Assembly: GCA_002049455.2 (NCBI GenBank)
Contig: KV918908.1
Span: 117,101-181,100 of the forward strand
Direction of reading: 5' to 3'
Source of the DNA: Porphyra umbilicalis
Taxonomy: Eukaryota > Rhodophyta > Bangiophyceae > Bangiales > Bangiaceae
Length of the DNA stretch: 64,000 bases
In this document: positions 1 to 11,782 of the stretch, piece by piece
How the letters are laid out: every line of letters starts with the position of its first letter
Position numbering within the stretch: position 1 is the stretch's first letter
Position numbers and translations under genes: made by a program
The notes under the pieces: generated by a model
What the model was told of the DNA's origin: nothing
Seen by the model: the letters and a program-made list of their open reading frames with translations, nothing else
Databases searched by the model: none

Positions 1-1473
1 CGTGCCTGGCGCGCGCGAACGGGGTGCCGCAACAAGATGGCTTGCGAGTTCTTGGGACGTGCGCGCGGCACCATCCGCTTCTTTGAACACTCCCCCGTGG
101 AGGCGCTGGCGCTATCGGAGATCGTCGTGCCCGAAGACGTGGCGTCGCGCGACCTGACGCAGGACGTGGTCACGATCTGGGGGTCGACTTACATAGCGCA
201 GTGCCGCTTGTACACGATGTGGCCGCGTTTGTCTGTGTTCTTCCGGTTTACATCTCTGTCGGCCGGTCGGCGGAAGCGCAAGCTTCTGAACCGTGACTGG
301 TACATGCTCCAGCAGATGATTGCGGTTCTCTCCCCTGTGTTTGAAGTGACCAAGGCCAGTGAGAAGTCGGCGGCCACCCTGGCGGAGATCTTCTTCCTCG
401 TCGTCGCGTTTCGTAAGAAGATGTTGGAGGACGCACTGAACGTTCCCCCAGTCCCAGAGCTCCCCCTCGCCGTCGGCGGCGCCGCTATCGAAACGTACAT
501 TGACGAGTACCCCGACGATGCCGTCATTGAGATTGATGGGCGACTCTACCCTTGCGTCTTGACGATTGTGGACGAGACGCCCGGCCAAGAGTGCCTTGAC
601 GAGAAAGCACGGACTGCAGTCTACGTGCTGCGCGACAAGATTGACAGAATGTTCTTCAACACCCTCGACGACTCCAAGAATTGGCTGAAGAACAAGGCGG
701 TCCTTTCCTCGGTTTATTTGACGCCGGGCGGCGCCATAATGCTGAGGGATGTAGCGGCCTGGCTAGAGGTGGAAGACCCGAACGTTGACGCGAAGGCAGC
801 GGTTGTGCACATGTGCGACAAGCTCATTGATGCACGGGGGACTCTAGCCACGGAGCGCACTTCTGGTGTTGCCGGCGGCAGCGGAAGTGCTTCCCGCAAC
901 ACGTCGGTAGCGCGCATGGAGGCTCGCTCCTCTTTGACGCACTGGGGAACGGCACCCGGTGCGAAGCCATACACGTCAGCAGCCGCACGCCCACAATCGT
1001 CTGAATCTCATGCCCACATGAAGCTCGTTGCTATTTTGCGGCTGTCCGAGACGGCTGAGAGGGGGCCTCCTCTGCCTTTTTGGGTTCGGCACCGTCAGCA
1101 GTTTCCGTCTCTTCATACTTTGGCGGGGTCATTCTTCGGTGCTGTTGGGCCTTCATCATCGTGTGAGCGGGCATTTTCGGTCACTGGGGGGCTGGTGAGC
1201 GAGGAGCGTTTGTCACTATCGGCGGGCAGCGTCGAGATGCATTCATTGGTGGCAGCCAACATGAGGATGGTTCCCACGCAAGGCTCTGCGGTGCCAACGC
1301 TGACGAGAGCGCAAGCGAGGGCATTCCGCGACCGCATAAATCGTTCGTTCCGGAAGACGAGGGGGGCGTCGATGGTGTGGACGAGTGGAGCAGTGGCGAG
1401 TCACCCACACCCGGCGATGATGAGTAGTATAGACTTCATAGCACCATTAGGTTGTCATCGTTTTTGTATATGA
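1..1473 (+). CDS. hAT-family DNA transposase, 5'-truncated by the window edge
   Basis: The frame is open from base 1 to the stop at 1471-1473; the first ATG is at 37, but the open codons before it and the missing N-terminal zinc finger suggest the gene starts outside the window. Near 151-192 it carries a variant of the hAT motif around R-W-N-S-T-Y (here IWGSTY). This is followed by the usual W-x-x-L-x-x-x-I-x-V-L-x-P-F-E-x-T-K block (297-372). The C-terminus (about 1113-1270) is a clear hAT dimerisation domain with SSSCERAFS and an E-R-L-S-L core. hAT enzymes cut and paste elements with 8-bp target duplications. No frame break is seen in the part present. Whether it is active cannot be judged because the first catalytic residues lie upstream. 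It could supply transposase to the non-autonomous hAT element at 12145-12805, but that is inference. Confidence 0.8.
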   Translation, partial: RAWRARTGCRNKMACEFLGRARGTIRFFEHSPVEALALSEIVVPEDVASRDLTQDVVTIWGSTYIAQCRLYTMWPRLSVFFRFTSLSAGRRKRKLLNRDWYMLQQMIAVLSPVFEVTKASEKSAATLAEIFFLVVAFRKKMLEDALNVPPVPELPLAVGGAAIETYIDEYPDDAVIEIDGRLYPCVLTIVDETPGQECLDEKARTAVYVLRDKIDRMFFNTLDDSKNWLKNKAVLSSVYLTPGGAIMLRDVAAWLEVEDPNVDAKAAVVHMCDKLIDARGTLATERTSGVAGGSGSASRNTSVARMEARSSLTHWGTAPGAKPYTSAAARPQSSESHAHMKLVAILRLSETAERGPPLPFWVRHRQQFPSLHTLAGSFFGAVGPSSSCERAFSVTGGLVSEERLSLSAGSVEMHSLVAANMRMVPTQGSAVPTLTRAQARAFRDRINRSFRKTRGASMVWTSGAVASHPHPAMMSSIDFIAPLGCHRFCI

Positions 1474-1867
1474 CGTTTCTTGAAGCTTGTTCCCAGCGCT
1501 TTTGTGGTGATATGCGCCAGCTGGGTGCCATCCGAAGCCAACAGAAAGCCAGAAAGCGGGGAACACCAACGCGACAAACACTATTTCGTCGTTGTGCGTT
1601 CCCACGCGTTCGTATGTATCCATATGCATGTTGTAGCCGTTACTAATGTCCCCCACGAGCGAAGAAGTGCAAGTGGCTTCCATCAACAGACTATACTCCC
1701 TATCATTGCTGATCCTGATGGCATGCAGCTGCATGAACCTCCAGCTCACATCGCCCAACGCGTGGACGACAACAAGCGAACTGCATCGCCTACCAACGGT
1801 ACCCAAAGGTATCATGGTGAGATACACACGATTCCTCGACGTGACCGCGCAACTTTTAGCTCCACCC
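1474..1867. other. Spacer between hAT gene and tandem repeats
   Basis: About 390 bases without a supportable gene. Several overlapping short frames exist but none has a recognisable domain. It may be the 3' part of the hAT element, but no terminal inverted repeat could be paired. Confidence 0.3.
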
Positions 1868-2800
1868 CGAACCCAGGCACCCTGCCGACACACTCCAGCG
1901 GGCCGGGCCTCAAGCCAAGCACAGGCAGCATCTCCTCCACCACGCCCCACGGTGCGGATATCAACGCCACCTTGATGGTGGTGGTCGCCGCGGCGTAGGC
2001 CGTCTTGGCCGACATGGTCGCAGTGGCGGGGGATGCCGGCGCGGCGGCCAAATAAAGGCCGCCGCCTGCCAACAGCAGGAACCACACGGCCATGAACCTC
2101 TCCCGCACCCAGGCACCCTGCCAACACACGCCACCGGGCCGGGCCACACGCCCAACGCCGGCAGTAAGAATTTCCTCGTGCCCCATGGCGTGCAAATCAA
2201 CCCCATTTTGGTGGTTGTGGTCGCCGTGACGTCGGCGGCCTTGGAAGACGTGGTGACACTGGCGGGGGACGTCGGCGCAGCGGCCAAATACAGGCCGCCG
2301 CCCGCCAACAGCACAAAACGAAAACCAGGCAACCTCTGCCACAAGCAGACACCGCGCCGGCACACGCCACCGGGCCAGGGCACATGCCCAACACCGGCAG
2401 AAACAACTCCCTCACGGCCCCTGGTGAGCAAATCAACGACACGTGATGATGGTGGTTGTCCCGGCGCCGGCGGCTTTGGCCGACGTGGTGATGGTGGCGT
2501 GCGACCCCGGTGCGGCGGACAGATCAGGCTGATGGTCCGCCAATATCAGCCAGCGCACGCCCAGCAACCAACCCCGCACCCAGGCACCCGGCCGACACAC
2601 GCCACCGGGCCGGGCCACACACCCAACACCGGCCGCATCACGTCACCTACGCCCAACGGCGCGCAAATGAACGTCCGCGTGTTTGTGGTGGTCGCCGTGG
2701 CGTCGGCGGCCTTGTCCGACGTGGTGACGGGGATCGGGGACCCCGCGGCGGCGGGCAAATCGGCGCGTCGGCGGCAAGCCCCAACATGGTGACTGAGGCG
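1868..2800. repeat. Four degenerate ~235-bp tandem repeats
   Basis: Units begin near 1868, 2103, 2345 and 2577, each with a variant of ACCCAGGCACCCTGCCGAC, then a CCGGGCCGGGCC block, a GTGGTCGCCG-type block and GGCGGCCAAATA or a variant. Spacings are about 235, 242 and 232 bases, so the period is not a multiple of three. On the minus strand each unit encodes the same peptide-like stretch (LLAGGGLYLAAAP, then KAA, TATTT, PGPVACVGRVPG), but successive units fall in different frames. It therefore reads as a DNA satellite, or as a duplicated exon, rather than one repeat protein. Confidence 0.7.
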
Positions 2801-5332
2801 AAGAACGCCTGCGTCGGGTCCACGTCCGCGCAGCCGCCCGGCCGTACCGTTTACCGCAAACCCAGAAACCCCCCGCACACGCCGGCACCCCGGAGGTACG
2901 CGCGGCGGACCGGGTTCACCGCACAAGATGCAGGCGTGACTGCTGTCCCGAGACGCACACTGGGCAGTCGACATCCAGTCCCGCCCTGAGACACCCATCT
3001 GCCGCGCGCCCTGGACAGAGGGCAACAGTACGGAAGGGAGCTTCTGCTGAGGCCTCCCTGGCCCCCCACACAGTGCTGTGGGGCTCGGGTCACACGCCGC
3101 CAGTGGTAATCAACATCTCATGTGCACGTAAGTCCGTGGAGATCAGTCCATCAGCGAACGGTGTGTTGACTGATAGTGAAATTATTCTTCTTCTCTTCTT
3201 TCTGTGCGGGCTCCTTCCGGGTTGCAGAGCGACTGTCTGCTACGTTCGATACGATTGTGATCCTTGCGTATCTTCCATTTATTTTCTGCGTCTTTCTAGG
3301 TGGTCCAAGGGGTTTCCAATACAATTTCCCTGTGAACCGGTCATCGCTTGTCGGGCGGATGATCTGACACGAATGCAACACACAGCCGGATTTGAAATGG
3401 TGAGCGTTGCGACCGGCTGCTCGTCTCTGCCTCGCCGCCGGTTCCTACAGTAGACGGACTGGCGTGCGGTCACTGTGCTGTTTCCCGTCCCTGCTCGCTT
3501 CCCCTCATCCCCCCCCCCCCCCCTTCTGGGTGTACTGCAAAGCAGCATTCATCCCGCTGCTCTGCGCCCCTCCGCACCTTCCTTACTAGCATGCTGCCAA
3601 GCGGCCACATGGGCGGCCGCCAAGAGTTGCAGGCGTCACCTTCGAAGGAAGCAACACGCGTCCCCCTCAACCGCGTCTGCGATTCGCGTCACGCCTCGGT
3701 TTCGCGGGGCTTGTTACCGGACGGCGTGCCGACCGCGGCTTTCGCTGCCGTTGCCGCCGGGGTGGGAGGCAGGGAGGGGGGGGAGGGGCAGGAGGGGGGG
3801 GGGGTGGCTTTCAGGAGCGCGGAGAGGCGGGTGGGGGTCGGGGGGGGGAGGGGGGGGGGATCGGTGGGGGGGGGGGGGGGGGGGATCGGGGGGCGGGGGG
3901 GGGGGGGGGTCGGGGATGCCTCGAAAGTCGGGGAACAGGGGGACCGGCGCGAAGATGAGCGTTTGAAAGCATGAGGCAGCAGGATGACAGCGCCGCTCCC
4001 CGTCGAGCACAGCATGCCTGAGGGAAGAACGAAGCACACAGCTTCGGCGGTTCTCTGCATCATCTCCTGTCACGGCTTGGCAGAGCACACCGGTCGAGGA
4101 CAAATCAATCAGCTTCACAGAAAGCAATTCCGGATGTGTCAGCCAGCAACATGTTCACAAGAAGTGGACCCCACATTCCAAAACGAAGCCCCCCGTGCTC
4201 CACATGTGAGACTTTTGAGTATCTGCACTTGCGGGTGGCAGAACATTTCGCCACAGGTACCCATCTCAAGTTGTATTTGCTGGAAGATACCCGAACTGAA
4301 AAGACTTCCGTGAGAAGCAACTCAAGCCGAAAAATAGGACCCATAGTAGGGCCTGGTGCCGAAGCATCCAATCGGTCCGTGAACGACAAATATGGTCCGG
4401 ATAATTCGCGGGTGATTGCAGCTGTGCGTTCTGATTGGCTAGCACTCGTCTGTGCACGCCATGCACGCGCCGTCTAGCTAGACCAGGCCTGAGGATCAAC
4501 CCCGCTCCCGACCAGATCCAAGCTCCATGAAATTTGGACAGGTTATTCCTGCGCTGGCCTGGATCGGGATATTTCGGGGTGGCTCCGGGGTGCGCCGTCC
4601 ACAGTTGAGAGGCCACGCCCCTTCCAGCCACGGAACCCCCGACGGCCACAAACAATCGGAGCCAAGTCGTGGTCAGCTGTTTGGGTTCGCTGCAGGAAGC
4701 GCCGTGTGGTGCAAATACATGTGGGATGGTCGCACCAACCTTGCACACTGGGAAAAGGCGGAAAGAGACACAGAAACACACTTGCCACCCCTGTCCACCC
4801 TGGTGTTTTTTCTTGACACATGACCGGCCCGTGCGTGACACCCGATCTGCTTCAATCTCGGCACGCTTCTGACCTTCTCCTCCCGCCTCTGGGCTCTCTC
4901 CGCCGCTCTTTGACGCCCTTTCTTCTTCTTACGCAGCCGTTACGATGTTCGCTCGCAGTCTTGCTCCCGAGGCCTCTCGGGAGTGCAGTGACGCCCGCTG
5001 CACCGACGCCTCGCCCGCCCTGACCTTTCTTGGTCGCCTCTGACACCCTGTCTCTTAACGCCCGGGTGACCTTCGCCGCCGCCGCGCGGGCCTGGTCGAC
5101 CGCACGAGCCGCATCCTCGCCCACGCCGAGGTTCTCTTTGGCCTGAGAAATGAACACCGCGTGGTCAAGGGGTAGAGCTCTGTCCTTCGAAGCGCCTCTC
5201 GAACAAGATGGTGCACGAAAGCCCGGAACTTGGAAGCTAATACCGACGTCAGCATGAGTCGCGGGTGCCTGTTCTGGTCATAATCCTGTTTGTAGTCAGC
5301 TGCTTGTTGAGGCTTCGGATCACCACGCCCAA
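2801..5332. other. Gene-poor region with pyrimidine and G-rich tracts
   Basis: No convincing gene. It contains a C-run at 3508-3525 and a long G-rich block (3770-3915). Short frames on both strands overlap and show only low-complexity Pro/Gly/Arg translations. Confidence 0.4.
3770..3915 (+). repeat. G-tract cluster, strong G-quadruplex potential
   Basis: About 145 bases made almost only of G runs of 6 to 18 broken by single A, T or C bases. The plus strand can form many alternative quadruplexes. Such runs are also prone to sequencing length errors, so exact run lengths should not be trusted. Confidence 0.75.
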
Positions 5333-6305
5333 TCAGCCGAAAGGGGACGCGTAGAGAGGCCGGATGAAGTGGAAAGCTTTGATGAGTAAAAAGAACACTT
5401 GCATCTGGCGCTTCAGCGCGTTATCCAGCGTCCCCGGGCGCATGTGGGCGCCCAGGCGGTCACCAGACAGCAGGAAGTTCGTCGAGGTGTTTTGGACGAC
5501 CCACTCGGCGGCCACTACTTCCACCACATTGGTAAGCGTATCACCGTCGAGGAAGCCGGTATCCGTCCAACAATAGAAACAAGGCCGAGGCCGCCAGCTC
5601 TTCCGTGGAGCGGCGTAGAGGCGGAAATCCACGTCTGCGTCCTCCCCCTCCACAGACATGGCGTTCATGAGATACAAGCAAAAGAAGACGCTGCCACCCG
5701 TGCCGATGAACGTCAACAGCAGGGTCAGAGTGCTGTAGCCGGTCGCCAGAGCGTTGAAGCGCTCCTTAGCCGAAATGTGAATGCGCTTAGTCACCATCTT
5801 ACCCTGCTTGTTGACCATGCGCTTCTCTTCGTAATTCATGATGCCCGCCTGGGTAGAGTGGTGGGTGTCCAGCAGGTCTTCAAGCTCTTCGAAAGAGTAT
5901 TCAACCGCGTCGAGCTCTTGAGACCCCGCGCGCTTGTCAGTGAGGGTTTATACGACCTCTTGGACAGCTCCTTCTCGTGCTGCGTACTCAATCGGGGTTC
6001 CCAGGCTCGTAAACTTTCGTGACCCCATTCCGGCAACACTTACGTGTTACATCACGCGGCTGCAGGGATGGCGGAGGCACGTTGTTGGTACTGAACATCT
6101 GCGCCAGCGCAACCAGCGAGGTGTCCTCCTCCTGCGACAACACGTCGTTTCCTTGCGGCGTGGGGGACGACGAGGTGGTCCGTCCGTCAGCCATCCAGAT
6201 GGCATCGACGTTCACCCCGGTCTCCGCCGCCGTCGCCGCAAGCGCCGCTGGTACGTTGTTACAGGTCTTTTTCAGCTTCTCCAACCGGGGCAGAGCGTCA
6301 GACAT
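5333..6305 (-). pseudogene. Unrecognised broken gene, possibly mobile-element derived
   Basis: Two minus-strand segments look like real protein. The first starts at 6305 (MSDALPRLEKLKK) and runs to about 6044, where GTAAGT (6043-6038) could be a donor site. The second runs from about 5935 to the stop at 5333 and holds a hydrophobic segment (STLTLLLTFIGTGG, then VFFCLYLM). Between them a short frame (GTPIEYAAREGAVQEVV, ankyrin-like) ends in a TAA that lies in the same frame as the second segment. So the gene is either spliced in a way I cannot resolve or inactivated by that stop. I do not recognise the family. Confidence 0.35.
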
Positions 6306-6391
6306 CTTGACAGCAACATAGCTTGGGGGTGTAGCGGTAGGGAGCGTGGGACGATATGGGCGCGTGGTCTGAGGTAGTATGTTCAGATCTG

Positions 6392-6545
6392 TATTGCTGA
6401 TCCCCGAATTTCGTCCTGGTGGACAGAGACTGACTTGCGGACCGACTCTCTCCACCAATCAGATGTGCCCCTGGGACTGACTTGGTGCTCCTGATTGCTT
6501 ACATGTGCCCATGCAGCCTGGAAATCAACATCAGCTCCGCTTCTT
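6392..6545 (+). repeat. Dispersed repeat, copy 1 (inverted copy at 25.6 kb)
   Basis: This stretch matches the reverse complement of 25612-25765 over about 155 bases. Read on the plus strand it encodes the peptide WWTETDLRTDSL and then GLTWCS, a stop, and LLTCAH. The other copy has Trp in place of the stop. It lies just upstream of a hAT C-terminal frame. Confidence 0.6.
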
Positions 6546-6672
6546 TTCTGCACTTTTGGCGAGGAGACAGTCGAAGATCTCAAGATCTCGCGTGGGCAGC
6601 TTGCTCCGTGCCAAGAAATGCGGATCAAGCGGCAACAAACAGTGAGTTCTGCCCGATGCACGGGCAGTCCTG

Positions 6673-7227
6673 TTGGCAGATATGGCGGGCTTCGCAGCCA
6701 TTGAGACGGCGCACGGTGCGCTTCCGAGCGAGCGCAACTCACACCCCTCCTTGTGGTGGCGCCTGTGGGGGTGTCCGTTCCGCGAGCTGAAGCCCGTAGC
6801 GGCTCGGCTGTTGGCGATACCGCCGTCGGCCGCTGGCGGGCAGAGAATGTTTAAGACACCCAAGGGGGTCTTAACGACTAGGCGCAACCGCCTGACAAAC
6901 GAGCGGGTGGACGCGCAATCACGTCTCATTTTCAACACCTCACAGCTGCGACGCCCGGACGTGCTAGGTACCTCCCGCCGCCCGGACATGGAGCACGAGC
7001 TCCTGGCCATGTTGGATGGGGAGAAGGGCTCGGGCGCGCCCGTGCAGGCGCCTCCCCCACCCCCCGTTTCTGATATGGACGATGCCGCAATGGACGGGTT
7101 GTCAGATGGGTCAGATACTAACTCTGACGGCCCTGAATGCATGGAACAACTGCCCGATGACATAGCAGTTGCCCGCATTTTTGACTCTGATGGGGTTGAG
7201 GCAGCTGTGGATTTCTTGTTGTCGTAG
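6673..7227 (+). pseudogene. hAT transposase C-terminal fragment
   Basis: A 184-residue frame whose first half matches the hAT dimerisation region: P-S-L-W-W-R-L-W, then F-R-E-L-K-P-V-A-A-R-L-L-A-I-P-P-S, then a degenerate E-R-x-F-S position (here GGQRMFK) and R-R-N-R-L-T. The tail is acidic (SDMDDAAMDGLSD) and unrelated to the hAT protein at 1-1473. The catalytic core is absent: the sequence upstream to 6392 shows only short frames with stops. I read this as the 3' end of a decayed hAT element. The dimerisation fragment could still be expressed, but no promoter is visible. Confidence 0.6.
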
Positions 7228-9270
7228 CCACAAGTGAGTATAAATAGGTTAGTGCACTTTGTTTGCCTTCGCCTCTCTCAGATACTTTTACTTCCACTCC
7301 ACCCGGGCCGTCACGCTTACAATTCTAGGCTGACGTCATGGCCTCGCGCCCTCGCGCCAGCCGCATCGTCGGTGACCTCGAGCCCTATCGTCGTGGCGCT
7401 CGACACTTTCGCGCCAGCTATACTCGCTGTCTCAGCTGATCCACTTGGAACAAGGCTCCCTGTGACCTGAAGGCACATCAATGTTTAAGAACCACGCCCA
7501 CACGCAGCAAGTTCCTGTGCGCGATCCTTCCCGACCACCAGTGCCCGCCGCCCGCCGCCACCTGCCACCCCCCCCCGTCCTCCTCACCGATTCTTAGTAG
7601 AGTAACACGGTGTAAAGGCCACGCCTGACATGCAGGCTCTTCTCAAATGCCCTCCAGTTCCGCCGCCGCCCGCTACCCGCCTCCTTCCTCATCTCCCCAA
7701 CATCACCGTCTCCCCACAAATCCTTCAACGCTGTCCTTGATGAGTCGAGACTGCACCAAACCCACCCGCTGCCCGCCCTTCCCCCCTTCTACCCAACCTC
7801 ACGACCCCACATCTCCTGACGGCCTCCTTGACGTGTCGTGTAGAGCTCGTGCAGGAAGTGGATGCAGGGTAAGGCCTACTGAGCATGCGTGTCCCGTTCG
7901 TGTACCTGAGCATGGATGGGTGGGGAGGGCAGTGGATGGCTCATTGTCAATAAGACAGAGATGGGGAGCACACAGAAGCGGGGACGACGTCCAAGCAGAA
8001 ACGGGGAGCATGCATGAGCGGGGGCGACGTCCATGCGGGGCGCCGGCGCGAATACAATCATGCAAAGATGGGCTCTCAGCAGGTCCAGGGTGGTCGGTCA
8101 CAGCGCGGGTGCGCTGGCTGCAAGTGCCTTCGCGGCCGGGCCGGCGGGCGCACCTGGGTTGGGGGGGCGGGTTGGGGGGGGTGGGTTGGGGGGGGGGGGG
8201 TGGAAGGGCGGGACTGTGAGACAGAACACAAAAAAAAAATGGACGACGGGGAGATGTTGGAGGCGCGGTCGTGTGACGGCGGCGAGTAGGGTCGGAGGCC
8301 GAGCTGTTATTGTCACGTCGGTGCCGAGGTACGGTTGCGCGCACAGCTCTGATCCGACTGCGGCGTGCAACGCTGCAATGGCGTGTCGGAAACGCAAAGA
8401 AAATCTTTTCATGAAATTTCGAAAAAGCAAAGTGTGCATCTCCAGCCTTAACGTGTCACGACCGCACGCCCTTCAAAAAGGGGCGTGTTGCACAACCCTA
8501 GTTCCAAGAGACAGCTGATTCAGCTCAATATGAATAAAAGTGGCCTACACGGACTAGAATGCAAGACTCGCGACCCTTATTCTCTTGTAAACGATTCTCT
8601 TGTAACGAGAACGCACTGTAGTCTGACTGCCTCTTCCGGAAACAAGATGTCTGCCTATTCCGTCAACAGCGTGAACAAAATTCTTTTGACTCTCTGACAT
8701 ATCACTCATGCGCTTGTGTATTCTAGTGCGAGTGCTTCTGGCATGTCCTGAATCGGGGGATTGCGAGTTCGGGACGTGCTGTGTTAGGACGATAGGGGAC
8801 AAGATTGCCACTGAGCTGAGAACGAATTTACTGTGCGTGAAGGAGACCCAATCATTGATCAATCTGGACTGGGTGCGTCCGGGATCTGATGGTACTCTCG
8901 ATGTGCGAGCCGACGCATGTTTACCCAGTTCCCATCCCCTCTGCGCCGGGAAACAGCGAGTCGGTCGCACGACTACCAAGTCACATTGAGGCTCCCTCTA
9001 CACACGTTTCGTGGCCCAGGAGCGGCGCCCTATGGGCAGGTATTGCTCTCTGACCGGTTTCGGCAGACCCTCCTCACGACGTCACTCGAAGTAGTCCAGG
9101 CTATCATCTACGATCGAGTTCTTGAGGCAGGAATCTAGATCAATCTTGCGCACTCGTTCACTCAATCTATGACGACGATCCCCAAGATGATTGTGATGCG
9201 ACGCCAGGACAGTCCTGAGCACGATCCCCAGAATGATCATACTTCCACTTCAGGACAGTTCTCAGCACGA
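7228..9270. other. Gene-poor region
   Basis: No gene I can support. It contains G runs at 8155-8205 (quadruplex potential), a short A run near 8230, and near 8597-8613 a sequence ending CGAGAACGCACTG followed by TA. That sequence resembles the mariner-type terminus found at 12070 but has no partner I could find. Confidence 0.35.
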
Positions 9271-9272
9271 TA

Positions 9273-9720
9273 TTGCTAACCTCCAAAAAATGGTGGTTGC
9301 AGAGGGAAGGGAGGCAGAGCCGACGACCCAGCATAGAAATGGAGTGGGAATGACCGTTCGACAAGCGACGATCGTACTATTGGCTGAGAGTTGCCGCCAG
9401 TAATCTTTCAAGCCAATCGAAGTGTCTTTCAGGAGTCACACAGAGCCATTTCAACCCACAAAGAGATTTCCTGAGATTTTTGGCCGCTTGCTTGGGCCTG
9501 AACAGGGCATGGAGGGGGGTGCGGGCCAGACCTGTGATTTCCCATGAGATGAACAAACTTCTTCAGATTTCTTAACATCCTGATGTGCGTTTCCAGTGCG
9601 CAGAGCTGTATGAGGAGACTGTGCAAGGAACTCCCATGATTCCTGGCATTTCCATTGGCCCACGTATGCTATTGAATGATTGCAACCACTCTGCAACCGC
9701 CATTTTTTGGAGGTCAGCAA
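9273..9720. mobile_element. 448-bp MITE, TA-flanked
   Basis: Terminal inverted repeats of 32 bases (9273-9304 and 9689-9720) match except at two positions; the outer part reads TTGCTAACCTCCAAAAAATG. Both ends are flanked by TA (9271-9272 and 9721-9722), as expected for Tc1/mariner-type insertion. No transposase frame lies inside, so it is non-autonomous. It sits in an otherwise gene-free region. Confidence 0.75.
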
Positions 9721-9722
9721 TA

Positions 9723-10146
9723 CGCAGAACGATCAAAACCAGCGAATCGGAATGATCCTTCATGAGCATGTGGCAGCATCTTCGCCGGACAATTGCCGAA
9801 TCTGCAGGTGCTGGTGTGAGGATGATTCCCACTGAATATCGGTGCAGATGGTCTTCGAGCACTTCTGAACTCCACTGCGGGCTCTGTCTCCAAGATCAAC
9901 AAAAAGTGGGCATAATTTGATCGCATGATCAATGTGCGACAGTTCTGCGAGCCGTCGGTGGGGGTGTTCGAATCTGGCAGTTCTCAGTTTTAAGGAATCG
10001 AGGACGAAACGCTGTGCCAGGACTTGGACTTGGAAGGCCCTCCTCCATGGAACCCCTTCATTGATATTGAGTTCTTCAGCAAGCTAGTACAGTCAATCCT
10101 CGATGATGGCCTACACCTACGGCACAAATTGCACCTGCCAGCACTA
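9723..10146. other. Spacer
   Basis: No gene seen. At 10088-10092 TA is followed by CAGTCAATCC, which resembles the mariner-type end at 12956 read inversely; see findings. Confidence 0.3.
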
Positions 10147-10174
10147 CAGTGCATTCTCGTTATAACGTCCACGG

Positions 10175-10891
10175 ATTCCAGGCACGTGCGTGCAATACCC
10201 TGGCCTTCAGGGCGGTGGCGCACTCGGCGACGCATCGACACCGGGCACGCCGGCCGGCTCCATAGCCGCGAGCGCGCACGGGGGCACGTACAGCCACGCT
10301 GCCGTGGCGGGGAGAATGTGGGGCGGGGAAAGGGGTGCCGCCGCCGCCACCGCAGCGGCGGCGGCCCGCCGGCGTCGCGCGACGCCCACAGGAGGGGCTG
10401 TCACTCCGCCGTGCAGCGCACCTGCGCACGGCGGGCAGGGCGGCCGACACGGCGCACGGGCGGGCGGGTGGGACTGATCGCCGCGCGATGGGGCGCCTCC
10501 AACCGCGCCGCTAGGCGGCGTCAGCAACCGCCGACGCGCCGCGGCAACAGAAGACGGCGCGCAAGCACGATCACCCACGGGTCATCGTGGGCGCGTCAAG
10601 CCCCGGAAGTCGCTGCGCGCGGTCGCCGCGCGCAACTCGGGGCGGTGGGGGGGGGCTGAGGGGCAGACGCCCTCCGGGCCCTGTGACCCTTGTGGCAGGA
10701 GAGTCGTTCTCAGCCACGTAACTCTATTCGCTTTTTAGCGTCATCGCGACCCTTCCAACGCTGACACGCCCTCAGATCCCTGAGGACACGAATGCAGACT
10801 GCCACCTCTGAAATGGATATCAAGTCCCGATATCTAAGTATATGTGTGCATCACTACACTTTGAGAGCACCCTGTCCTGAAGGCCAGGGAA
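10175..10891 (+). repeat. Repeat R, copy 1 (left palindrome arm)
   Basis: About 717 bases, from ATTCCAGGCACGTGCGTG to a CCAGGGAA end. Internal inverted ends CCCTGGCCTTCAGG (near 10198) and its complement (near 10876-10889) suggest it is itself a small transposon. The middle is a GC-rich, Arg/Ala-coding-looking stretch with no recognisable protein. An inverted copy lies at 11064-11782 and a third, interrupted copy at 28011-34009. Confidence 0.8.
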
Positions 10892-11063
10892 TAAAAGAGA
10901 CTTATGCGAAACAAAACCGAAGTTGGCGTAGATCATATGCGCGCTGGGTAACGAATTGAGGCGCCAGATGCTGTTCAAAAGCCATGGCTCCTGGAGCGGA
11001 CCGCCTCTGGCAGTTCCAAATTTGGTGGTGCGGGGCCTGGTGTTGTGGGACAGTTTGGCTCCA

Positions 11064-11782
11064 TATTCCCTGGCCTTTAGGACAGGGTGCTCTCAAAGTG
11101 TAGTGATGCACACATATACTTAGATATCGGGACTTGATATCCATTTCAGAGGTGGCAGTCTGCATTCGTGTCCTCAGGGATCTGAGGGCGTGTCAGCGTT
11201 GGAAGGGTCGCGATGACGCTAAAAAGCGAATGGAGTTACGTGGCTGAGAAGGACTCTCCTGCCACAAGGGTCACTGGGCCCGGACGGCGCCTGCCCCCGT
11301 GCCCCCTCTACCGCCCCGAGTTGCGCGCGTTGACCGCGCGCAGCGACTTCCGGGGCTTGACGCGCCCACGATGACCCGCGGGTGATCGTGCCTGCGCGCC
11401 GTCTTCTGTTGCGGCGGCGCATCGGCGGTTGCTGACGCCATCTAGTGGCGCGGTTACAGGCGCCTCGTCGCGCGGCGATCAGTCCCACCCGCCCGCCAGT
11501 GCGCCGTGTCGGCCGCCCTGCCCGCCGTGCGCAGGTGCGCTGCGCGGCGGAGTGACAGCCTCGCTCGTGGGCGCCGCGCGACGCCGGCGGGCCGCCGCCG
11601 CTGCGGTGGCGGAGGCGGCACCCCTTTCCCCGCCCGAAGCCCTCTCCACCACGGCAACGTGGCTGTACACGCCCCCGTGCGCGCTCGCGGCCATAGAGCC
11701 GGCCGGCGTGCCCGGTGTCAATGCGTCGCCGTGCGCGCCACCGCCCTGAAGGCCAGGGTATTGCACGCACGTGCCTGGAATC
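11064..11782 (-). repeat. Repeat R, copy 2 (right palindrome arm)
   Basis: About 719 bases, the reverse complement of copy 1 with scattered substitutions. The spacer between the arms is 172 bases (10892-11063). The sequence near 11715-11727 (complement GACGCATTGACACC) is intact and serves as the empty site for the Harbinger insertion in copy 3. Confidence 0.8.

Noticed and set aside
10024-10659. Arg-rich frames in repeat R
   Set aside because: Present in all copies but in conflicting frames and strands; no recognisable protein.
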